Part shown: one piece after another, positions 10,890 to 22,588 of the stretch
Layout: every line of letters starts with the position of its first letter
How positions within the stretch are numbered: the first letter of the stretch is position 1
NCBI GenBank assembly: GCA_944739405.2
Contig: OX123182.2
Location: 94,914,051-94,978,050, forward strand
DNA length: 64,000 nucleotides
Reading direction: 5' to 3'
Source: Euclidia mi
Taxonomy: Eukaryota > Arthropoda > Insecta > Lepidoptera > Erebidae
Translations under genes and position numbers: made by a program
The notes under the pieces: generated by a model
Databases searched by the model: none
What the model was told of the DNA's origin: nothing
Seen by the model: the letters and a program-made list of their open reading frames with translations, nothing else

Positions 10890-12228
10890 TTATTCTTGCA
10901 GTGATAGGTGTAAAACGTTTGCCTATGCGCCTATGTCGTCGCGCTTATATAACACAACTTAAAAAGCCTAAACCCATTCCTAGACTTTATGCTAATCCAG
11001 TAAGAACTTTTCAAACGAGGCTAATTACAATTTGCCCCTACATAGAAGAGTAAGTAACTGAAAAACGAAATACTGTACGTTAATACAAAGCCACTCTGAC
11101 TACTGGCATTATGTTTAAGTGTATTGCTACTAGTATGGATTAACTTCGGTTCCTACGACGCTAATAGTCCAGTTGTTTTAGCGTGTTGAAAATATAGTTT
11201 TCAATGTATTTGTTTCTACGCTTCGTATTTAATAAAAAGCACTTTCAAATAGTACCAGGAATAGAGGGGTATAAAAAGTCTTACAAAAGTGACGATCCGA
11301 CAAATCAGAATATGATCACTCTATTAGAAGTATACGGCTTAAATGAAGATGGAGGGAAAATATAACAGAATATTCTAAATATGGTTATAGAATCAGATGC
11401 TATCTGGGTTAGCAAGCGAATTCAGGTATATGTGAATGTCAGCGTGCGTGCGGGTTGGTGCGTGCATGTGTGTGTATGTGTGTTTGTCTGCGTGCGTGAA
11501 CTTTAAAGGCTTATAATATAATTAAAGATGATATTGTTAATTTAAAATTACCCTCTTAAGTAAAGAAGTAGATATTAATTAGGTAGAAGCTTCACTCTTT
11601 TTCCCTTAGACTTATACAATTTTGCCATAATTCAAAATTATTTGATACTAAAACGTGATCCATATATATTGTATAGTTTCCCTGCTAAAGTTTATCTTCC
11701 ACCTGGAAAATAGTCATTATCGTCTTAGCAGTCTAACCCAATGTCAACCGAGAGATTAAGCGCTGACAAAAACGTCTTTGTTAGTTCTACTATTCCAAGC
11801 GATAACGCTTGCGCGTTCTCCATAATGGAGTTTAAGGTCTGATTCTATAGAGATTCATTTGCAATAGCTTGAATGAGAGTGTTTGTATACTTGACAGTAT
11901 GAACAAAAAAGGGTTAACTCAAATGTATTTCGTACATTCGTATTTATTCATGAACATATGCTTTAGAACATCTATGTTGAATTTTTCGCTTTGTTAACGT
12001 TCAGTGAGTGTAAAGCCAATATCCTGATTCGCTCGCTGTTTGTCTCAACGGAAATTGACAAAAGGGCTTTTGCAAATATTTTAACGGATGCCGAACAATA
12101 GGCAGTGCCTTTTTACATGTAAATCTGTCTAGTGTGGAGCTAAATTGCAGACACCTTTGTCATTTCTGTTGTGAATTGTTTTGAATTAGATTGAGCGACG
12201 ATGGAAGTGGGACATATTAGCTGAATTT
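10890..12228. other. End of copy A, non-coding
   Basis: The sequence is shared with copy B 31815-33120, including a short TG-rich tract (about 11440-11500 and 32340-32390). No gene, RNA or element ends are seen. Confidence 0.6.
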
Positions 12229-12289
12229 TCATATTTATGACAAAGGGTATCTTCATTTTAGCCGGTATCAACGCTTCACAGTTCTAGGT

Positions 12290-13372
12290 GGGCACAGCTG
12301 GGTCTCTTTGATTGATTTATTAATCTAATGAAAGGAAAGAGGAACCCACCACGCACCCTCGGATTGACCACCCCAACTATTGCAATAGAAAAAGGTTGAC
12401 AATACCGAACTCCTCTAAAAGGATAAGAGATAAAGGTATGGTATGGGTTCCAGGAAGATACCTGACTTGCAGTATCCCGCTGTATGCGCCGACTATTCTT
12501 CGACACGTGTTTCGCCTCTGCACGAGGCATCCTCAGGAGCGATGGGCAACGACTGAGCCTTCCGTCCGCCGCTTGACTGATGTGCGTCATTATGACGGTA
12601 TGCGAATATATTCAGCAATGGGGACCCGTTAAAGTTGGTTTGATCGTTCAGTAATGTATTCTTGTCCCGCTTTAAAATTTCTAATTGTTCCAATACGCAC
12701 ATTCTGATACCCTTTTGACAAGTGTGTATGACGTCAAATGAATGTCCGCTATTTAGACTATGGCCCGTTTGAAGTAAATGTTCGGCAAAATGAGACTTTT
12801 CTGGCTGGTTGTTTCTAAACGCCGCTAAATGTTCTTTGTATCTCAGCTCAAAACTTCGACCCGTCTGTCCTATGTACTTATTTTGACATTGGTCGCATGT
12901 TAAGCAGTAAATACCGGACTTTTTGTTCTTACATACTTTATCTTTATCATTGCAAAGAAATTTTAACGTTTTGTAAGGTTTTTAGGCTGATCTGATACCG
13001 TTCCTCCTCAGTATACGCGCCATACGGTCAGTTATACTTCCAAAATAGGTAAGAACAGCAGTATTATTTATAGGTTCTTTTATGGAGGGATACAAAAGTG
13101 ACTTGGCCATTCTAATTTGTTTTCCTCGAATCATCTTGTCAATTAGGCGTTTTCTATACCCGTTGGATTGTGCTATATGATAAATAATATTTAATTCTTT
13201 GTTATATGATTCTATATTGAGTGGTACATTTAATAATCTATGTATCATACTGTGGAATGCTGCCATTTTGTGTTGTGATGGATGACAGGACGATGCTGGT
13301 ATTGTAGTATCTGTATATGTCGGTTTACGATAAATTTCAAATGAGTGTGAGGTACCGTACGTTTGATTTATT
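12290..13372 (-). mobile_element. Penelope-like element, 5'-truncated
   Basis: On the minus strand it encodes the C-terminal part of a Penelope-type reverse transcriptase followed by a GIY-YIG endonuclease. Its 3' flank (about 12290-12530) contains cacgtgtttcgcctctgcac, a motif I associate with the terminal repeats of these elements. The element is cut at its 5' side near 13370, where the 3' UTR of the neighbouring non-LTR element begins. It lies immediately beyond the end of copy A, in the spacer between the copies. Confidence 0.8.
12493..13372 (-). pseudogene. Penelope-like RT/GIY-YIG endonuclease fragment
   Basis: Reading leftward, residues SFEIYRKPTYTDTTI near 13345 and MAAFHSMIHRLLNVPL near 13270-13225 are characteristic of the Penelope RT C-terminus. 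The frame is broken by one in-frame TAA (12982-12984) after RNGIRSA. It then continues in the same frame into a GIY-YIG nuclease domain: KSGIYCLTCDQCQNKYIGQT (about 12920-12860) carries both GIY and YIG, followed by GRSFELRYKEH with the expected arginine. The frame closes at 12493. The RT catalytic core is missing. The leading codons of the open frame, upstream of about 13372, are not Penelope but the neighbouring element's 3' UTR. A single stop in an otherwise clean frame suggests moderate age. Confidence 0.85.
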
Positions 13373-15165
13373 AATGTATTCTTTATTGCACACCAAAGTA
13401 AATTACATTTATACAGTGACATAAAGCTAAGTTTTAATGTACAAACGGCGGCCTTATCGCCAGGGGCGATCTCTGCCAGGCAACCTTGGGATGGACAGGA
13501 ATAATTAAAGCATTTTTGTTGGCATGGTGTAGCTTTAAAGTGAAATTATCAATAAAATTATCCTAAATAAAATAAATACATACACTTACACTAACATAAA
13601 TAAGTAAATAAATATACCTTTTACTTACATAAATAAAATGCATACATAATTTATACAAATACAATTAAATATATATCAATATACTAAATAATATAGATAC
13701 AGTTTATACAAATGATGAACTCAGACGATAAGTAAGTTGATATATTTTGTCAATCCTTGAAATAGTGCTTTTTTACCAAGTCTTTGAAAGTATTTATTGT
13801 GTTTGCTCTTCGAATCTCCAGTAGTAAAGCATTCCACAGTTGCACAGCCTGAACAGTAAAAGATTTGTCGAAATAATTTGTGGAAAGCTTCGGCATCTCC
13901 AGCGTTAGATCCTCAGACGACCTCAAGAACTTTACATGTGTGTCATGGAGGAACTTAAGCCGTTCTTTGAGATAAGAGGCAGAATTTGGATTAAATAGTA
14001 CATTATATAACAATGTAAGATTGTGAGACGAATTGGCAGCCACTTGAGTTTGTTGCGAAAATCTGAAACGTGATCATATTTGCGCAATCCAATTAATATA
14101 AATCGCATGCAAAAGTTTTGGAGTCGCTCAAGTTTATCTAGCCGCTCTTCAGTGGGGTCAAGATAGCTGACGTCCACGTAGTCTATTATAGGCAGAAGCA
14201 GAGCTTGAGCAAGCGCAATCCTAGTGGCAGTTGAAAGGATGTTGCGTAATCTATGCAACGAACCTGCTGATGCAAATAGTTTGCGACTTGTTTATAGGAT
14301 TTGAGATCTCCATGACATATGTTTTGCTGAACGGAAGATTCTTTCCGTTAAAACCAATGCGTGGCAATTCGGATCAACAAATTTTCGAGACGAGTTTGGG
14401 GCTGCCGACAACAATCAGTAGTGTTTTGTCAGGATTTACCTTAAGTCCGTATTTCGTGGTCCACTCACAGATACGCGCCAGGTCCGAGCTAATGGTAGTA
14501 CAGGCTTCCGCTAACTTATTTAACGGAGCCTGCATGTAAATTTGCAAATCATCTGCGTAAAGGTAGTAGTAAAGTAATTGGTTTGAGAAAAAAAGTAATT
14601 GGTTTGAGATAGAATTAATAAATATTGCGAAGAGTAAAGGAGATAGCATGCCACCATGTGGCACACCGGCATTTGTGTTAGACCAAGTGGAATAAGTGAC
14701 TTCGATGCGTATACGTTGCCGGCGACCAAACAGGTAACTGTGAAACCAGTCAATTGCCGTTGGAGATACGTTAAGAGAGAGTAATATGCCAAGTATAATG
14801 TGAAAATCTACAGTGTTAAAAGCATTATTAAAATCAAGTAGGGTCAAAACCGTCAGATTGCCACTATCCATACCCAGCCTAATGTCATCTGTTACACGAA
14901 CTAATGCAGTGGCAGTACTGTGCCCGGGGCGGAAACCAGATTGATAGGGATTAAGGAGCATAAATGTTTATGTAGGAAGGAGCTAAGTTGTGAGTGAACA
15001 AGACGTTCAAGGACTTTTGATAGGAAAGGTAGTATGGAAATGGGTCGATAATCGGAGAAGGAGCAGGGTTTGGACTTCTTAGGTAAAGGAATTATTAGTG
15101 CATCTTTCCAACTCTATGGAAAGACACCACGGGCTATGGAATGATTAAGGATGTGACATAGGACT
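13373..15165 (-). mobile_element. CR1/Jockey-type non-LTR retrotransposon, decayed
   Basis: A 5'-truncated LINE on the minus strand: RT domain (about 15165-14374), C-terminal region (14258-13750) and a 3' UTR running to about 13373. The UTR contains ggcggccttatcgccagggg and ttattgcacacc, a 3'-end signature I know from lepidopteran elements of this kind. The upstream edge lies about 35 bases before copy B begins. A related 3' end is found at 46795-47290. Confidence 0.8.
13750..15165 (-). pseudogene. Non-LTR reverse transcriptase, frameshifted
   Basis: RNA-directed DNA polymerase used for target-primed integration. Reading leftward, HILNHSIARGVFP then a TAG, SWKDALIIPLPKKSKP and DYRPISILPFLSKVLERL lie at about 15165-14975. 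A frameshift near 14960 leads into NPYQSGFRPGHSTATALV, then LLDFNNAFNTVDF (motif A region), GVPHGGMLSPLLFAIFIN and YLYADDLQIY, the catalytic YADD. The frame ends at 14374. Two further open frames (13932-14258 and 13750-14043) encode the thumb-like and C-terminal regions ending FKDLVKKHYFKD. The N-terminal endonuclease is absent through 5' truncation. At least two frame changes and one stop make it inactive. Confidence 0.85.
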
Positions 15166-15845
15166 TATTCCGCACATACTCCTTAAAGCTCTCTTCATCT
15201 TCTTTCAATAAAGAAATTAATGTACAACAGATGTTTTATGCTTGAGATATGAGTACATAGGCCGCGAGATCTACTTTTCAACTTCAGGACCAAGAGCTTT
15301 CAACGAAAGTATGCAGCTTCAAAAGTTAAACGTCGTTGCCGTCACATATTATACGCATACCACATTAATGCAGTAGTTAGATTCTCCTAGGAACTTTTGT
15401 TTGAAATCAATTAAAAATTACATTTTTATTTTCATACAAAAAAATACAATGCGTGCATTAGGAATTTATCCTATATTGCGGCAGATTTTCCAAACATTTA
15501 ACACCCAGATACAGAAAATCAATTAGTGTGGCATACAAAGTGTTACCTCGTGTGGGTCTCGAACTCACGACCCACGGTGCAGACCAAACAATGAAGCCAC
15601 TGCTTTAAGTTAGAACTTACACATTAATAACAAGTCTGATACTTGCGAGGTGCTTTCATATAGAAAGCACCTCGAGATCCGCCAGTCGTCATGAAGAAGG
15701 AATTTTAACCGAAGGGTATGGTGTTGTGTCGCTACCGCCGACAAGCGACATAATTGAACAAGTGTCACTAGCATAGTTAATCAGTATAATTATGTATTAA
15801 AAAAATGTATGTATATTAGATTATTAAGTATTGATCTATGCGTCT

Positions 15846-18076
15846 ATGCCAGACGAAATATATTCTATTTTTAATTATTGCCACGGCTTGAATTCATTTC
15901 ATATAATTATAGTTTAATGTGGCACAACTTCCACAAACTAGTAGTCAGAACTTAATTTGTACGATATGCGAAATAAGTTGAACAATTTCACAGCTTTGTG
16001 TAACAATAGAAACCTCAACGTAGCAACTGTCTTCTATGCAATACAATCTCGCGCCAACTGAAATTGCAAGGAATTATACCCTGAGTCACGATTAAGGATA
16101 TTTTATGTATTTATTTGTAGTGGCTTTTACTTGCTTAGTATATACGGCTTCATACGTAGAATCCACACGACAAAAGCGCCCACTTGCTATATTCATAACA
16201 TAACATAACTTCACGCCTTTATCCCCGAAGGGGCAGGGGTGTATTAAACACCCACACTTCGCCAGGTATGTTTCGGCTATATTCATCACGTACTATCGAA
16301 AGAAAATAGATCACGGTAGGTAAAAATTAATAAACAGTCACAAAAACTGCTAATTTATTATATTAATATGACAAAGAGCGAGAAATGTAATATGTTTAAT
16401 AGGCGTACGGCGTATGGCCGACAGCGAACGTCACGATACCGAAGGGACAGGCACGATGATGTACGTAGAATTATATTAAAATGATAGGTGTGCGTTCGAG
16501 CGGAACTTCGCATGGTCACGTGGCATTGCTGTTTGTTTATTGAAGTTACTTGTAATTATAGTGAAGCTTTTTAGAGCCAGACTTAGTGGAACATTAGCTC
16601 ATCAATGTGGCACTTCAACATTATTTATGTCAGGCATCTAAGAATAAACATAGTAGATTTTAAGGTCAATTTTACGTGGTCGTCAGAACTAAAGATTAGT
16701 TCTGTTGATCTCTTAATATGGTGGCCGGCATTATTTAATTTTATTGAATGGCGATAACATCATAATAACAGTGCAAATTGAGCGAGTAGTAGATGGCCAT
16801 AGTATGTTATGACATCACTTCTTTCTTCCGTCGTATTAATCATTTCACAATGGGATCCGTGGCGTAGTACCTAGTTTAAGCGGCCGCCTCGCGCTATGCC
16901 ACGCGAAATAAATTCTATTTTTAATTATTATTATATTATTATCATTGCAGTTTCGCGCCTGCGATGCGCTTAGAGCATCAGTAGGTGTTCTATAGCAAGA
17001 AAACCAGCGTAACATTTTCTAACAATAATGAATATTCAGTTTTACTTAGTTCTGTAATTCAATGCAAGCGTGAATTCATTTCATATAATTATAGTTTAAT
17101 GTGGCGCAACTTCCACAAACTAGTAGTCAGAACTTAATTTGTACGATATGCGGAATAAGTTGAACAATTTCACAGCTTTGTGTAACAATAGAAACCTCAA
17201 CGTAGCAACTGTCTTCTATGCAATACAATCTCGCGCCAACTGAAATTGTAAGGAATTATACCCTGAGTCACGATTAAGGATATTTTATGTATTTATTTGT
17301 ATTGGCTTTTACTTGCTTAGTATATACGGCTTCGTACGTGGAATCCACACGACAAATGCAACCACTTGCTATATTCATAACATAACTTCACGCCTTTATC
17401 CCCGAAAGGGTAGGCAGGGGTGTATTAAACACCCTCACTTCGCCAGGTATGTTTCGGCTATATTCATCACGTACTATCGAAAGAAAATAGATCACGGTAG
17501 GTAAAAATTAATAAACAGTCACAAAAACTGCTAATTTATTATATTAATATGACAAAGAGCGAGAAATGTAATATGTTTAATAGGCGTACGGCGTATGGCC
17601 GACAGCGAACGTCACGATACCGAAGGGACAGGCACGATGATGTACGTAGAATTATATTGAAATGATAGGTGTGCGTTCGAGCGGAACTTCGCATGGTCAC
17701 GTGGCATTGCTGTTTGTTTATTGAAGTTACTTGTAATTATAGTGAAGCTTTTTAGAGCCAGACTTAGTGGAACATTAGCTCATCAATGTGGCACTTCAAC
17801 ATTATTTATGTCAGGCATCTAAGAATAAACATAGTAGATTTTAAGGTCAATTTTACGTGGTCGTCAGAACTAAAGATTAGTTCTGTTGATCTCTTAATAT
17901 GGTGGCCGGTATTATTTAATTTTATTGAATGGCGATAACATCATAATAACAGTGCAAATTGAGCGAGTAGTAGATGGCCATAGTATGTTATGACATCACT
18001 TCTTTCTTCCGTCGTATTAATCATTTCACAATGGGATCCGTAGCGTAGTGCCTAGTTTAAGCGGCCGCCTCGCGCT
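15846..18076 (+). repeat. Tandem duplication inside copy B (two units)
   Basis: Unit 1 is 15846-16895 and unit 2 is 16896-18076. Each begins with atgcca-acgaaat and ends with the same 23-base string whose core is gcggccgcctcgcgct (16880-16895 and 18061-18076). Copy A holds this segment once (about 2490-3690) and lacks the GC-rich terminal string. The two units share variants against copy A (caaagagcgag, actaaagattag, gtggccgg), so the tandem event is younger than the A/B split. Unit 1 lacks about 130 bases near its start that unit 2 and copy A keep. Confidence 0.9.
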
Positions 18077-18379
18077 GCTTGACACTGCGCCCTGAGCACA
18101 CAGAATCCCCATACGAGATAACATTTTGTGTGATCCGTAAACAGATGTTTCGAGTCTGGTGTTCATTATATCCCTTGGTTAGATTTTTGTAAAGTTCTCT
18201 GCTATATTGGATATTTCCTAGTCAGGAGTCTTTTTGAATAAATATAAATGAATCAGCGTCTTTCCCATACAAATCTTTGTTTAGCACCAAGGGGTACTTA
18301 AAATTTTTATAATCGTATATTTATTTTATATACCAGCTATTCTAGGATTATGATCAATGTTTGTGCCAGAAATGTATCA

Positions 18380-18966
18380 AAATCAAAATCAAAATCATTT
18401 ATTCATCTAGGCCACAAAGTGACGCTTATGAACGTCAAAATTTAAGTTAATTACTTAATGATTCTACATTTACATTTACTGCCACGTTCGCAATGCAATA
18501 GGTAGAACCACGAGAAAGAACGGGCAATAAAACTCATGGCCACTCTTTTCAAACAAATATAATGGTGGTACATTTTATTTTTGTAAGGAGCTGCAACTGT
18601 TTCACATTGTAGACATCTACTAGTAAAATTTTTAGTAGCTATTGATATCATACTCAAGCAGTAAATGATGTTCATATGGTAAGCCTCCCAAAGTAAATAT
18701 GGTGAAACAGGAGCATCCACTTACGTCTTTTTAATGTAGGCAACTCGCGAACATGGTCAGAACTATGGTAGAAGTGAATGAAGCAGAAAGTAACGGTATT
18801 ATGAAACCAAAGCAATCATCAAGGCAACCTATTAGTTAGCCCATGACCACGAGTTACCCACATTTTACAAATCCGCAAAGTTATAATGAAAGTGTGGAAC
18901 ATGAATGCAAAATATAGTATGAAATGAGAATATAACTACACTATAAAATAAAACTACTAATGTAAT
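18380..18966 (-). mobile_element. LINE 3'-end insertion with 9-bp TSD
   Basis: The direct repeat AATGTATCA lies at 18371-18379 and 18967-18975; copy A at about 3970 has no insert. In minus orientation the element ends ...cactttgtggcctagatgaataaatgattttgattttgattttga, a 3' tail I recognise as one of the commonest in Lepidoptera; here its (GATTTT)n repeat adjoins the left TSD. The 89-codon minus frame (18451-18720) may include the last residues of the parental protein, but no motif is visible. It was inserted after the duplication. Confidence 0.8.
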
Positions 18967-19156
18967 AATGTATCATCATACCACATATGGACGCAGATTA
19001 TACTTGATTATTCACGGTAATTAAACGCAAATATTTTGTTTATCACTTCATTGATTATAGTTTTTCTCAGGGATCAAACGCGCAATATACACCTCACGGC
19101 TTGTAAGGCCGGTGGTGAAAGGTGTTAAAATTGCAAAACAAATATCACAACATAAT

Positions 19157-20977
19157 TAAAAAAAAAAAAAAAATAAAATAAAATAAAATAAATTTATTTC
19201 AGGCAAGATACCCATAATAAAATTAATACATCAAATTAATTAATTACAAAATTGCCAGTATACACATTTGAACGTAATAAATCAAAATAAAATAGTAATT
19301 AAATTTAAAATAATCAAAGTATGATATAATCAAAAAAAAGAATTAAAAATAATATAATAATCAATGTCTGAGTGTAAAATAGGAACATAATACAAAAGTC
19401 AATTATTCAATAAAATAAGTAATGCAAATTTAATTAATTAAGATATTTACCACCCTCTGGGGCCCCAGACACACGCACTTGTGCTTGTACCCAGTGCACC
19501 AGGAGGGGGCTGTCGAGCTTGTGGCTGAGCACGTTCAGGATGGTGTTGGTGCTCCCACGGGTGCGGAACATCAGCGAAGCGATGCGGCGCCGCAGCACCG
19601 TGTGAAAGCCGTCTGTGTGCGCGTGCGCAAACATTGCAGACGCACTACAGCAGCGTGGGAGCCCCACCAGCACCCTGAACGCGTTATTATATTGTATTCG
19701 GAGAGCATTGATGGCCCGCTGCGTGTAATTGACCCACAGGTTGCAGGTGTAGAGAGTTTGGCAGAATGCTTTAAATAGAGTGATCTTTACCTCTAAACTA
19801 CACCTCGCAAATCTGCGTGCCAACATGTTACAGCGGACCGCCATTGCCCTCCTTTCCCTTTCAATATCTCTATCGTCTTTTAAATCCTCGGTGACCACAT
19901 GACCGAGGTACTTAAACTCAAACACTCTTCGAAGCGGGACACCGTTAATCAGCACAGGTGCCACATCCCCCAGTTTACGACGCCTAGATTTAAATACCAG
20001 GAGCTCACTTTTCTGAGCATTGTACAAGAGACCGTGTACCTTCGCATACTCCTCACATATGCCTATCAGCCTTCTGAGCGCAGCCATTGATGGGCTGAGC
20101 AACACCATATCATCAGCATAACTAATGCTGTTGATGCAGTAACCATCAATTGAGCATCCTACTCCGATGTCGCTCAGCCCAACAATCAGCTCGTTCATGT
20201 ACAAGTTGAAGAGCGAAGGGGACGTTAACCCCCCCTGTCTCACTCCGCACTCCAACCCGTACTCGTCTGAAAATTCACCAAGCCATTTGACCCGGTTAGT
20301 TTGGTGGTCATACCAATATTTAAAAATATTGACTAACTCACCAGGCACACCTGTACAATTTAATTTACGCCAAAGAATGTCATACCTAACCAGGTCAAAA
20401 GCCTTGGAGAGATCGAGAAAGGCTGCGTACACAGGCGTGCTCCTATCTGTGTAGTACCTGACAGTCTGCTTGAGAGTCATAATCGCACATTCTGTTGAAA
20501 GTCCTGGTCTGAAGCCGAACTGTGCGTCATTTAAATGTAGGTGTTCTTTAAGCTGTCTCTCAAGCAAGCCATCAAGCACCTTAGCAGTGGTTGTAGCTAA
20601 TGATATCGGGCGGTAGTTGCACTTGTCGGAATTATCTCCAGTCTTATTTTTAATTATAGGCACTACCACCGTCTTCATCAACTCATCTGGCAAGTAAGAA
20701 TGCCTTATGCATAGCGTGAACAACAGTCCCAAAAGCCTCGGGAGGTGTGGCCCCGCATACTGAAAGTGTTCGATGCTGAGGCCGTCATGCCCGGGCGACT
20801 TCCCTCGAGTCATGCCTTTTATTATTAGAGCAACTTGCTTTGCTGTGACTCGCTCGGGAACCGCAGACATGACGACCTCCGCATCCCTGGTCTGCTCACC
20901 ACTTAGCGGAGACTTCACTTGAAAGTGACATCTAAACAAATTAGCAATGTCTTTTGGTTTGCTGATGCCGTTGATAA
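19157..20977 (-). mobile_element. Non-LTR retrotransposon, 5'-truncated, copy B only
   Basis: Copy A runs uninterrupted across this site (aatatcacaacataataaaattgtc, about 4151-4175), so the insertion limits can be read directly. The minus-strand 3' end is gtatcttgcctgaaataaa followed by an A- and TTTTA-rich tail next to the left flank. Short flanking repeats (ataat) are the likely target duplication. The element is 1.8 kb and lacks its endonuclease half. The open coding frame and the empty paralogous site indicate a relatively recent insertion. Confidence 0.85.
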
Positions 20978-21005
20978 TTGTCAATCGTGACAAAACTCTA
21001 TGCAT
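19434..21005 (-). CDS. Non-LTR reverse transcriptase, N-terminally truncated
   Basis: An uninterrupted 523-codon frame encodes the reverse transcriptase of a non-LTR element. In order it shows GKSPGHDG (residues 68-75), NYRPISLA (130-137), GFRPGLS (164-170), FLDLSKAFD (196-204, motif A), RQGGLTSPSLF (256-266) and catalytic YADDMVLL (296-303), then the thumb and a C-terminal domain with HAHTDGFHTVLRRRIASLMF. There is no apurinic endonuclease domain. The first codons (MHRVLSRLTI) are not element-derived: they translate the host flank that in copy A reads gtcaatcgtgacaaaactc, so the start is an accident of insertion. Clade is uncertain (Daphne-, RTE- or CR1-like). No stop codons, so young, but incapable of autonomous movement. 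Confidence 0.88.
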   Translation of the reverse strand: MHRVLSRLTIINGISKPKDIANLFRCHFQVKSPLSGEQTRDAEVVMSAVPERVTAKQVALIIKGMTRGKSPGHDGLSIEHFQYAGPHLPRLLGLLFTLCIRHSYLPDELMKTVVVPIIKNKTGDNSDKCNYRPISLATTTAKVLDGLLERQLKEHLHLNDAQFGFRPGLSTECAIMTLKQTVRYYTDRSTPVYAAFLDLSKAFDLVRYDILWRKLNCTGVPGELVNIFKYWYDHQTNRVKWLGEFSDEYGLECGVRQGGLTSPSLFNLYMNELIVGLSDIGVGCSIDGYCINSISYADDMVLLSPSMAALRRLIGICEEYAKVHGLLYNAQKSELLVFKSRRRKLGDVAPVLINGVPLRRVFEFKYLGHVVTEDLKDDRDIERERRAMAVRCNMLARRFARCSLEVKITLFKAFCQTLYTCNLWVNYTQRAINALRIQYNNAFRVLVGLPRCCSASAMFAHAHTDGFHTVLRRRIASLMFRTRGSTNTILNVLSHKLDSPLLVHWVQAQVRVSGAPEGGKYLN

Positions 21006-22588
21006 CAGACTAAAATTGCTGTTATTCCTTGTGAGAAATTATTTAGGCGTAACCTTTTAATCGAATTATCAACCTTTCTCACATAGCTCCAGAATGTTGC
21101 AAGCTGTATTGTACAAAAACATACATATCTCTCCATAAAGTAAATTTACGTCAAGTCTCAAAATTTTACAAACTCATCCGCTGTTAATGAGCACGGGATT
21201 CACAACCAATTATGTCGTTCCCATCCCAAGCAAACAAAACATCACATAACACCTACCTGCGTCATGTCGGTAACCATACCCGGACAAAGAAGCCAATCCC
21301 ATAGATATTGGCTATATGCCTAATAGCCAGGTTGGATATCTCTCTATGGTGTAAGTAGCTTCACGTTGATGCGACCCTTGCCCATCATCAGAGCTATAGA
21401 GGTTGGCATAGAACGCCCAAGGGATACCATGCGATGGTTCTATTAGGATCTAGCAATGTTATGTGTTGGCACCTTATGTGGCGGTTGAAATGTCCAGAAA
21501 ACTTTGGTGGAGTTAATAATCAAAATTAAGGAAAAGGGAAGTCTGGATAAAGTACTTCAGACAATTTGAATCCTATGTTTTATAGCAAATACGAACACGA
21601 ATAGGAACGTGAGATCTGCATTCCACAATGGGATTAATTTTATCATTTAGAAAACTTATAAGTACAAGGACATCTAAAGTAAGTTTTGTCTGTCAGTCTT
21701 AGCGTTTTCCCGTTTGCGTCTAAGACTTTCGCCTAGGAGTACGAAGCCGCTTTCTAGTGTAACAGATTGGACAGAATACCTATTGGCTTTTCTACAAAGC
21801 AACTACCATCTCCTTTTGTCCGTTTGTATAACTAAAATCTAACAGAACACTTGAGCTGCTAGTAGCTGCACGCTATGATTTTTTTATTATGTATCGTCCC
21901 CGTAGAGCGAAAAATAACTAACTGACAAAGCACTACTTTTGAGGTACGAGCATTTAAAGTTTCGAAAAAAAGAAAAAAATATATTTTCAAAAGTTAAATG
22001 AATATTAAAATTCTTTGACTGAGTTTAAATAAAAGTTGCTAATACCTTTGTAATAGGTATTAAAAAAAAGATATTTTTATTATAATTAATGAGTAATTTG
22101 GTAAAATTCGAGTTAGCTAGTTTTCGCACTGTTAAATATGTTATGAGACTAACTTAAAAGCCTTTAATGAAATGTTACTTAAATGTGAGTACTAAATGAA
22201 TTATCTAAAGTGAGTTGGTGATTTACTAGTAGTTATTATATTACAAATTATGTGTTTTATTCAAGGTACTTAACTAAAAAGAAGAATAATTATTAAGAAA
22301 AATCACATTAAAATCAAGACTTTTTTATAAAAAAAAGTGCCACAATAATTGTTACCACTGAACTAAACATAAATTAACATTGTTTAATTAAAATGTATTA
22401 TAAAATACAGTAAAATCAGGTAATTTTTATAAAATATGCCACAATCATTATCATCATTGAACAAAAGTAAAAAAAAAATGTTTACTTAAAAAACAATTTA
22501 CATTTCTTTATAAAATGGTCCACAATCATTACGTAATTGTTATAATATTATTAATCACCACATTAAAAATAAATTGTTTACTTAAAAT

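Larger units (their letters stand above)
863..12228 (+). repeat. Large direct duplication, copy A
   Basis: From the motif ctcctttcaataaa at about 863 to gagcgacgatggaagtg near 12210, this block recurs in the same order and orientation in copy B (15202-33120). Collinear segments are roughly 863-1420 with 15202-15605, 2289-3690 with 15650-16880 and 16896-18050, 3700-5090 with 18080-21890, 5090-7250 with 26660-28530, 7936-9550 with 29296-31430, 9765-10005 with 31440-31700 and 10890-12228 with 31815-33120. In about 165 bases starting near 11810 and 32700 I counted about six substitutions by eye. No protein-coding gene is visible in the shared sequence. Copy-A-only insertions are listed separately. 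It may be a tandem duplication or two haplotypes joined in assembly. Confidence 0.93.

Noticed and set aside
16873..16895. NotI-containing string as a cloning linker or vector trace.
   Set aside because: It recurs in natural context at 18054-18076 with no vector sequence around it, and fits a tandem-repeat boundary.
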